Shown one piece after another: positions 4,093 to 10,685 of a DNA stretch of 10,685 bases. Position numbers and translations under genes: made by a program. How positions within the stretch are numbered: position 1 is the stretch's first letter; each line of letters opens with the position of its first letter. Source of the stretch: a candidate division GN15 bacterium (GTDB lineage Bacteria; Zixibacteria; MSB-5A5; GN15; FEB-12); contig WJKG01000190.1 in assembly GCA_014729205.1 (NCBI GenBank), positions 1-10,685 on the forward strand, read 5' to 3'. The notes beneath the pieces are model-generated. The model was not told the origin of the DNA, did no database searches, and saw only the letters and a list, made by a program, of their open reading frames with translations.

Positions 4093-6369
4093 ATGCGCAC
4101 CATGTTCACAACCCTGGCTGCTTTGCTGATTGCGTTCTCGGCCCTTGCCTCTGACCAGGTAGTCACCGCCCGGGCGCAATTGAGCGAGATCGAACCAACC
4201 TTCAAACCGCACCTAACACTTCAGCGAACAGAGCGAGAAATCACCGTTGATGGTGACCTTTCGGATCTCGGTTGGAGGTCTGCCGCTCGGGCGACGGACT
4301 TCGTGGAAGTACGCCCCGGCGAGAACCTTCCCCCCGAGCGTAGTTCCGAGGGGTGGATCACCTACGATAATCATCATCTGTATGTTGCCTTGATCGCCCG
4401 GGATGATCCGTCAGAGGTACGAGTCACGATGACGGATCGCGACAACATCTTCCAGGACGATTACTTCGGAATCATGTTCGACACCTATGGAGACCTCGCC
4501 TGGAGCTACGAGGTGTTGGTCAACCCGCTGGGTATTCAGGGCGACTTGAGAATGAGTCACGGTAACGAGGATCTCAGTTTCGACATTGTCTGGGAGTCTA
4601 TGGGCCAGGTAACTGACTCAGGCTATCAGGTAGAGATCGCCATCCCCTTCTCCAGTCTTCGTTTCCCGGAAAAGGACGAGCAGACCTGGCGAATGAACTT
4701 CTGGCGCGATCGCCGCCGCGATGCGCGGTATAAGTACAGTTGGGCAGCGCAGGATCGGGACAATCCGTGTTTCGAATGCCAGTGGGGCTACGTACACGGC
4801 ATTACTGGAATCTCCCCCTCAAGCAACCTGGAACTCCTACCGAACTTGATCACCTCGCATTTCGGGCAGCGTACCGATTTGGACGACCCCGACAGTGACT
4901 TCGACTACGCGGATCCCGAGGCCGAATTGTCGATGAACCTGAAGTATGGTTTGTCGTCGAACACTACGGCCGAAATGACATTCAACCCCGACTTCAGCCA
5001 GGTGGAGTCCGACGCCGACCAGATCACGGCTAACACTACCTTTGCACTGTGGTATTCTGAACGTCGGCCTTTCTTCCAGGAGGGTAGTGAACTCTACAAC
5101 ACCTGGATCAATGTTGTGTATACGCGTTCGATCAACGCACCGGATATCGCCGCCAAGTTCAATAGCCGCAGCGGACGAACCAGCGCGGCCGTTTTGACGG
5201 CGTGGGATGACCAATCCCCGGTGGTGGTACCCTTACCGGAGCGGAGTCGAGTCTTCGCCGGCGGCCAGAGCCTGGTCAACATCGGGCGTGTCAAGCACAC
5301 ACTGGGAGAGTCCTCGCACATGGGCCTGCTTGTGACCGATCGGCGTTTCGATGCCGGTGACGGCAGCGGCAGTGTGGCCAGCGGCGATGCGCAGATCCGG
5401 CTCAATCAGAACTACCACTTCGAAGTGCAGGGGGCGGTCAGCCACACGAACGAAATCAACGACACCAGCATCTCTTCGAGCATCAATGACCTTTACTTCG
5501 ACCGCAACAGCCGCTCGGCGGCATTTGACGGTGAGTCGTACTGGGGCCATGCCGGGTATCTCTCGCTTGAACGCGGCGGGCGCCATTGGAACTTCGACAT
5601 AGACTACTTCGAGTACTCACCAACCTTCCGTGCGGACAACGGCTTCATTAGTCGCAACGATCAGCGCTCTCTCGACATCTGGACGGGGCTGATCTTCAGA
5701 CCAAACCGGGAGGTACTGCTGACCTATGAGCCCCAACTCAGCGTTGGGCGTATATGGGAGCACGACGGTCAGTTTCGTGATGAATGGCTACGTCCGTCGA
5801 TATGGATAGAGCTGGTCGGACAAACCAATCTGTATATGCACTATCTGATCAGTGAGGAGAAGTTTGGCGGTCGATTGATCAAGGGCATCAGTCGATTCAA
5901 TATGGATGTCAATACTGCCTTCACTCAGGTTATTCGTGGCGGGTTCTATTATGGTGAAGGACGCACCCTTTATCGCGACTTCGATGATCCTCGTCTGGGT
6001 TACTCGCGCGACTTTGGATTCTGGCTGGAGTTCAAACCATGGCAAAGACTTGTCATCAATCCCAGAGTGAACTATGCCCGAATGGACGAGCGTGAGTCCA
6101 GTGAAGAGATCTACGAGGGGTACATCGTTCGCAGTCGGTTCAACTACCAGTTCACACGCAGTCTTTTCGTGCGATTAATTGTGCAATACAATGACTTCGG
6201 CAAAGACCTGTCGTTCGAGCCACTGTTGACGTATCGAATCAACCCCTTCTCGCTGTTCTATATCGGCTCCACGCAGAATTACTACGCCGATTTAGCAGAA
6301 CAGGAGATCCCGACCACTCGCCAGGCGCAGCACTACTTTGCCAAGTTTCAGTATCTATTCCGTATCTAA
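4093..6369 (+). CDS. DUF5916 protein: CBM9-like domain plus outer-membrane barrel
   Basis: This 758-residue envelope protein begins with a signal peptide (MRTMFTTLAALLIAFSALAS; cut likely near 19-20). Residues about 41-240 form a carbohydrate-binding family 9-like domain, with ITVDGDLSDLGW near the start, then YDNHHLYVALIARDD, DDYFGIMFDTYGD and a closing VEIAIPFSSLRFP. The DUF5916 hallmark follows: TFNPDFSQVESDADQITANT and then ERRPFFQEGSELY (about 296-335). The remaining 420 residues alternate polar and aromatic positions and end YFAKFQYLFRI, as in an outer-membrane beta-barrel. Database relatives are often called hydrolases, but no catalytic residues can be named; binding or uptake of a glycan or other ligand is inferred. 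ATG 4093 is chosen over TTG 4087 because AAAGG ends 6 bases before it. It forms a likely operon with the PAP2 gene 56 bases downstream. Confidence 0.87.
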   Translation: MRTMFTTLAALLIAFSALASDQVVTARAQLSEIEPTFKPHLTLQRTEREITVDGDLSDLGWRSAARATDFVEVRPGENLPPERSSEGWITYDNHHLYVALIARDDPSEVRVTMTDRDNIFQDDYFGIMFDTYGDLAWSYEVLVNPLGIQGDLRMSHGNEDLSFDIVWESMGQVTDSGYQVEIAIPFSSLRFPEKDEQTWRMNFWRDRRRDARYKYSWAAQDRDNPCFECQWGYVHGITGISPSSNLELLPNLITSHFGQRTDLDDPDSDFDYADPEAELSMNLKYGLSSNTTAEMTFNPDFSQVESDADQITANTTFALWYSERRPFFQEGSELYNTWINVVYTRSINAPDIAAKFNSRSGRTSAAVLTAWDDQSPVVVPLPERSRVFAGGQSLVNIGRVKHTLGESSHMGLLVTDRRFDAGDGSGSVASGDAQIRLNQNYHFEVQGAVSHTNEINDTSISSSINDLYFDRNSRSAAFDGESYWGHAGYLSLERGGRHWNFDIDYFEYSPTFRADNGFISRNDQRSLDIWTGLIFRPNREVLLTYEPQLSVGRIWEHDGQFRDEWLRPSIWIELVGQTNLYMHYLISEEKFGGRLIKGISRFNMDVNTAFTQVIRGGFYYGEGRTLYRDFDDPRLGYSRDFGFWLEFKPWQRLVINPRVNYARMDERESSEEIYEGYIVRSRFNYQFTRSLFVRLIVQYNDFGKDLSFEPLLTYRINPFSLFYIGSTQNYYADLAEQEIPTTRQAQHYFAKFQYLFRI

Positions 6370-6392
6370 GCCCGGCCCGATGCCAGTTGCAC

Positions 6393-6430
6393 CCCATAGG
6401 CATCAGGGGTATATTCCGGCTACCTATGGG
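6393..6430 (+). promoter_or_regulatory. Hairpin covering the PAP2 start codon
   Basis: CCCATAGG (6393-6400) and CCTATGGG (6423-6430) are perfect 8-bp complements, and the second arm contains the preferred ATG (6426-6428). A competing stem, ACCCC (6391-6395) with GGGGT (6406-6410), uses the same 5' bases and would free the ATG. The loop of the main hairpin is 22 bases. This could limit translation of the second gene relative to the first. It is irrelevant if translation starts at TTG 6387. Confidence 0.35.
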
Positions 6431-7409
6431 AGACCCTCGAATCGCAAGCATACGTCTGGTGCTGGCGCTGACCTGGCGACTGGTACTGACGGCTGCGGTA
6501 CTATCTTTCGTCTGTGATGCAGCCTTTGCCGTCGACTGCTTCGCCGAGCAGCAGACAGCGAAGGCTCCTTCGATCACCGACCGCCTCAACTGGCAGCTTC
6601 GAATTCACCCACAGGTGTTCACGACCAGTCTTAAGTCGCAGTCTGCTGACACGGTCGACCGTAACGTGTGGCAGACCTTCACCCATGACGTCAGCTACGC
6701 GGCAGGTACCTTCTGGAGTGACACAAAGCATATCTACTCTTCACCTGCTCGTATCAACACTCGCAGTGCCCTCTGGCTGGGTGGGATAGCGGCGGTGGGA
6801 GGCGTGCTGTACGCTTTTGATCAGGAGATTCTCGATGCGCTGGTGCGCAACCGACACGAGTTTCCGCTCAAGCAGGTTGTCGATGTTGGCGAGGAGATCG
6901 AATGGGTCGGCGATGGTAACGTCATCGTCAGGTACATTATCGCCACCATGGGAGCCAGCTACCTTATCGGACTTGATCCGCTCACCTCAGTAACGGCAGA
7001 GTACCTGGAGACCTACTATCTAACTTCGAGTATCCGACAGATCGGGCTGACATTCGTGGGCAGGACCCGACCCCGGATCGGCGAGGGTCCATACAACTTC
7101 GAGTTCGATGAGGGGGGCTCGTTTCCCTCGGGCCACATGTCCAATTTCCTGCCCCTGGCAAAGATACTTGCGCACCGTGTGAATCACTGGGCCTTCAGTA
7201 CGCTGGCCTATAGCCTGGTCGCCACCACTGGTATCCAGCGCATTACCAGTTTCAATCATTGGCCCAGCGATGTGTATGTAAGTGCGGTGTACAGTTGGGT
7301 GATTGTCGATGAACTGCTCAAGCGTCACTGGGACAATAAGGTTCAAGTGGCCCCGTCAAATCTCGGTAAAACCGACACATCCGGTCTAATTTTGGTCTGG
7401 CGGTTCTGA
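6426..7409 (+). CDS. PAP2-superfamily phosphatase, exported
   Basis: This 327-residue protein is predicted to remove phosphate from a lipid or similar substrate at the membrane or in the periplasm. The three PAP2 motifs are present: GRTRP (C1, 212-216), PSGH (C2, 234-237) and R272-x5-H278-x3-D282 (C3, ending HWPSD). The C1 Lys expected seven residues before the RP Arg is Leu208. An N-terminal hydrophobic stretch (about 18-35, ending DAAFA) looks like a signal peptide or anchor. Further hydrophobic segments lie near 118-131 and 166-182. The last residues (LILVWRF) end in aromatic Phe, like an outer-membrane beta-signal, but there is no barrel to go with them. ATG 6426 was chosen over TTG 6387 (13 residues longer); neither has a good ribosome site. 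It follows the DUF5916 gene by 56 bases and is probably co-transcribed. Confidence 0.82.
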   Translation: MGDPRIASIRLVLALTWRLVLTAAVLSFVCDAAFAVDCFAEQQTAKAPSITDRLNWQLRIHPQVFTTSLKSQSADTVDRNVWQTFTHDVSYAAGTFWSDTKHIYSSPARINTRSALWLGGIAAVGGVLYAFDQEILDALVRNRHEFPLKQVVDVGEEIEWVGDGNVIVRYIIATMGASYLIGLDPLTSVTAEYLETYYLTSSIRQIGLTFVGRTRPRIGEGPYNFEFDEGGSFPSGHMSNFLPLAKILAHRVNHWAFSTLAYSLVATTGIQRITSFNHWPSDVYVSAVYSWVIVDELLKRHWDNKVQVAPSNLGKTDTSGLILVWRF

Positions 7410-7457
7410 GTGTCCCTGGAATTGGGCGGGCCGGTAGTGGTTTTCGCCCGTTCAGGC

Positions 7458-7489
7458 TTGCATTTGGAACGCCGACTCATTAGTAATAC
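7458..7489 (+). promoter_or_regulatory. Possible fbaB promoter
   Basis: TTGCAT (7458-7463) lies 17 bases upstream of TAGTAA (7481-7486). TTGGAA (7464-7469) with TACTGT (7487-7492), also 17 bases apart, is an alternative pairing. Neither is strong. The AT-rich TTAGTAATACTGTGTGAA stretch within a GC-rich gap of 121 bases supports a start site here. Confidence 0.35.
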
Positions 7490-7530
7490 TGTGTGAACAG
7501 GGAAATTCCAACCGTAAGGAGAATATGGTC

Positions 7531-8583
<1,053 letters not shown>

Positions 8584-8610
8584 CGGCTCGCGAGAGCAAT
8601 CGAGCATAAG

Positions 8611-8646
8611 AAACGGGCAGCCAAGGAGGCTGCCCGTTTTTCGTTT
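8611..8646 (+). terminator. Strong rho-independent terminator between convergent genes
   Basis: AAACGGGCAGCC (8611-8622) pairs perfectly with GGCTGCCCGTTT (8628-8639) around the loop AAGGA, with TTTTTCGTTT at its 3' side. It ends fbaB. On the minus strand the same stem is followed by TTTCTTATG, so it may also stop the convergent ABC operon less efficiently. Confidence 0.92.
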
Positions 8647-8677
8647 GGAGAATATGATCGAATCTGGTCCACGACCT

Positions 8678-10315
8678 CTATTGTGTGTACTCCAACTGAT
8701 AAAGATCCCTGGCCAGCTTGCGGTTCTGCACCCTGACCAAAAAATAATTGAGAGCCAGGGCGGCCCCAAGCATCCCCGCCCAGATCAGATAATTGTAGCC
8801 GACAGAGGAGACTATCACGAACGGTATGACCGGAATCACGGCCAGGAAGAATGACATCACATTGCGACCGGCCGAACCGGAGGCATTCTTCTCCGCCGAA
8901 AAGGGCAGACCGGCACCGGTCAGGTGGATGAGGGACAGGATCACCAGAACTAACACGTACAGCAGACCCGCATGCATGACAGCATGCAGGGGATTGCCGT
9001 AGGACCACCAGAAGATGCCAATCACCATCAGCATGGCGGGAAGCATGAAGATCACCTGTACAATTCGCTTGCCGGCCAGCACCAGTTGCACCCGATCGCA
9101 CGGGGAGGCATGGAAGGCCCACGAGGCGGCCGCGTGAGTGGAGAAGCCGACAGCCCCCTGAAAGATCATTGGCATGATGGCAAAGGCAAAGACTATGAAA
9201 AAATTCGATCTCGAGGACTTGACTGTCTCAGCCATCAGGAACGGGTCGGGCATCTCCATACCCTCCTTCCAGCCAAGTAGCAAATACAACACGACCAGCG
9301 GTATGGCCGAGAGAATTGAAAGACGGAATTTCATGTCGTGCTTGAAGTGAGACCAGGTCAGCAGCAATGCCACCCGATCCTCGGGCCGAGTCGTACCCAC
9401 CAGTCGTTGAACCCAGGGAGTGCGGGCAGCCCGTCCGGGGGTCTTGATGACTTTCTGATCCGGCGTGGACTTCTGCTCAGAGAGCGATTCAGCGTAGTTC
9501 ATGGACAGGTTTCCCATCCCCAGCCAGACCAGTACTGCGAAGAGCACCGTTCCGCCTGAGGCCAACACCAGGTCGAGTTGCCCTGCCTCTCCAATGACCA
9601 TTCGATACCAGCCCATCAACCAGTTGGGCGGGAGCAGATACATCCACCATACACCGGCGATATCAAGCCCTTCCAGCACGTTACGCAGCTGCTCGGTAAA
9701 GGCAAAGTAGCCACCATAGACGACAAACATGAAGATCAACTGCACATAGCCGAGAATCCGCTCCATGCGTCCCCGCCCGATTGTATTCATCAGGAAGGTG
9801 TACAGGTTCATTACCAGTACGGCAGCGAAGACGCAGGAAACAGCATAAGTGACAATCAGCAGTAACACGTATCCCGGCCCGGCTGCAATGCCCATGATCA
9901 GCGCCGGCAGTACGGTCAGCGCGAGCATCAGCATGGCCACATAGACAAACAGATGCAGCATTTTCGACACCCAGAAGGTGCGCGAGCTAACCGGATGGGG
10001 AGCAATGATGTAATAATCGGTGGGGGAAATCAGGATATTGCCGAACTCCAGCAGAATCTGGAATGCCACGAAGAGCATGCTGGCCGTCGCCCCCAGAACA
10101 ATGGCCGAGACTTTGTCGGGCAGGGAAGTCAGGATCGAAAGCATGATACTGAACAGGAAGTTCATCGCCAGCACGAGCAGCATTGGTGGGAACTTGCTCT
10201 TTTTGTTGCCAGTGAAGTCCCAGGGGTTGTTAGCGCCGCGCCAGTCGATGCGCAGCGATGCTCTCAGCATCGTACGAACTTGATACCAGTCTATGGTCTG
10301 CGACTGGTCAACCAT
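8678..10315 (-). CDS. ABC exporter permease, about 12 transmembrane segments
   Basis: This 545-residue inner-membrane protein has hydrophobic segments near 45-64, 70-91, 118-138, 147-177, 188-206, 248-266, 332-348, 372-391, 418-437, 447-466, 486-503 and 508-527. They fall into two halves of six, split by a charged cytoplasmic stretch (about 270-330). ISPTDYYIIAPHPVSSRTFWVSKML (96-120) matches the D...PVS...F...K loop often seen in ABC-2-like exporters, just before the third helix. The ATG (10315-10313) lies inside the end of the ATPase gene, overlapping by 8 nt, with GGAG 8 bases upstream. A start 23 codons earlier is possible but would overlap the ATPase by about 75 bases without a better ribosome site. 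The substrate cannot be told from sequence. Two similar halves could mean a fused pair of permease domains. Confidence 0.85.
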   Translation of the reverse strand: MVDQSQTIDWYQVRTMLRASLRIDWRGANNPWDFTGNKKSKFPPMLLVLAMNFLFSIMLSILTSLPDKVSAIVLGATASMLFVAFQILLEFGNILISPTDYYIIAPHPVSSRTFWVSKMLHLFVYVAMLMLALTVLPALIMGIAAGPGYVLLLIVTYAVSCVFAAVLVMNLYTFLMNTIGRGRMERILGYVQLIFMFVVYGGYFAFTEQLRNVLEGLDIAGVWWMYLLPPNWLMGWYRMVIGEAGQLDLVLASGGTVLFAVLVWLGMGNLSMNYAESLSEQKSTPDQKVIKTPGRAARTPWVQRLVGTTRPEDRVALLLTWSHFKHDMKFRLSILSAIPLVVLYLLLGWKEGMEMPDPFLMAETVKSSRSNFFIVFAFAIMPMIFQGAVGFSTHAAASWAFHASPCDRVQLVLAGKRIVQVIFMLPAMLMVIGIFWWSYGNPLHAVMHAGLLYVLVLVILSLIHLTGAGLPFSAEKNASGSAGRNVMSFFLAVIPVIPFVIVSSVGYNYLIWAGMLGAALALNYFLVRVQNRKLARDLYQLEYTQ

Positions 10316-10685
10316 CGCTCTTCTCCGGTGCTTGCCCACCGGTCTCAGCCCGGATGATCTGGACGATCTTGCGCGCTTGATCATCGGAGTCCGAGGCCCC
10401 GGTCAGCCGTCCGAAAGCCTCGTCGAGCGAGGCGAGTCCGGTCGTGTCCGCCACTTCCTTTGGCGTGCCGGAGAACAGCTCCTTACCCTTATCGATGATG
10501 AGCAGCCTGTCGACCAGACGTTCGACCACTTCGAGGATGTGACTGCAAAAGATCACGCCCTTGCCGGAGCGTGCTGATTCGCGGATGATTTCTTTGAAGA
10601 CCGCTACGGCGTTAGCATCGAGTCCGGAGAAGGGCTCATCGAGAATGATCAGGTCAGGATCATGCAGCAGGGCGGAGGCGATCAG
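10308..10685 (-). CDS. ABC transporter ATP-binding protein, partial (N-terminus beyond window)
   Basis: The frame is open from the right edge to TGA 10310-10308, giving the last 125 residues of an ABC ATPase. Walker B and its catalytic Glu are LIILDEP, followed by the D-loop FSGLD and the H-loop FCSH. The C-terminus carries a typical regulatory tail (LLIIDKGKELFSGTP...). The Walker A motif and the ABC signature lie upstream, outside the window. An internal GTG at 10556 is not the true start. It powers the permease encoded immediately downstream, with which it overlaps by 8 nt (ATGGTTGA), a sign of coupled translation. The tail (about 85-125), with AETGGQAPEKSDG, is variable and acidic. The family usually drives export in such gene pairs. 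Confidence 0.95.
   Translation of the reverse strand: MIASALLHDPDLIILDEPFSGLDANAVAVFKEIIRESARSGKGVIFCSHILEVVERLVDRLLIIDKGKELFSGTPKEVADTTGLASLDEAFGRLTGASDSDDQARKIVQIIRAETGGQAPEKSDG

Noticed and set aside
7424..7452. Terminator after the PAP2 gene
   Set aside because: Only a 5-bp stem (CGGGC with GCCCG) around a long loop and no T-tract.

Overview
This is a chromosomal segment of about 60 % GC from a bacterium that makes outer-membrane proteins. The mix of genes suggests the FCB group: a DUF5916-type CBM9/outer-membrane protein, a DUF2089 regulator with a SHOCT-like partner, a single-domain STAS protein, a DhnA-type aldolase, and several families of dispersed intergenic palindromes. Candidate division Zixibacteria or a relative is my best guess. 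This is inferred from gene content only; no rRNA or marker gene is present.

Bases 1-456: the window opens in a visibly AT-richer stretch holding the last 81 codons of a Ser/Thr protein kinase. An integron-type attC recombination site follows directly (about 265-336). The left edge therefore looks like the tail of a gene cassette, or a cassette-like insertion, joined to chromosomal DNA. Bases 457-1089 encode an AlkA-like HhH-GPD DNA glycosylase. Bases 1090-1571 hold no gene but contain at least three kinds of palindromic repeat, then a promoter with a perfect AT-rich inverted repeat at its predicted start point.

Bases 1572-3157: a tight three-gene operon encodes a DUF2089 helix-turn-helix protein lacking zinc-ribbon cysteines, a SHOCT-like domain protein and a SAM-dependent methyltransferase. 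Two single genes follow. One is a 61-residue cysteine-rich zinc-ribbon-like protein. The other is a STAS anti-sigma-factor antagonist closed by a strong terminator whose U-tract overlaps the -35 box of the next promoter.

Bases 4093-7409: an envelope pair, a large DUF5916/CBM9 outer-membrane barrel protein and a secreted PAP2-type phosphatase, probably co-transcribed. A hairpin could cover the start codon of the phosphatase. Bases 7531-8583 encode FbaB, the class I fructose-bisphosphate aldolase, collinear with the 350-residue E. coli enzyme and closed by a 12-bp-stem terminator. Convergent to it on the minus strand is an ABC exporter operon: an ATPase cut by the window's right edge, overlapping by 8 nt a permease with about 12 membrane segments.

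I see no defence system, CRISPR array, transposase, integrase or RNA gene. The most unusual items are the attC junction, the palindrome cluster at 1094-1449, the AATATTA-T-TAATATT element and the repeated SHOCT-like module that straddles a gene boundary.
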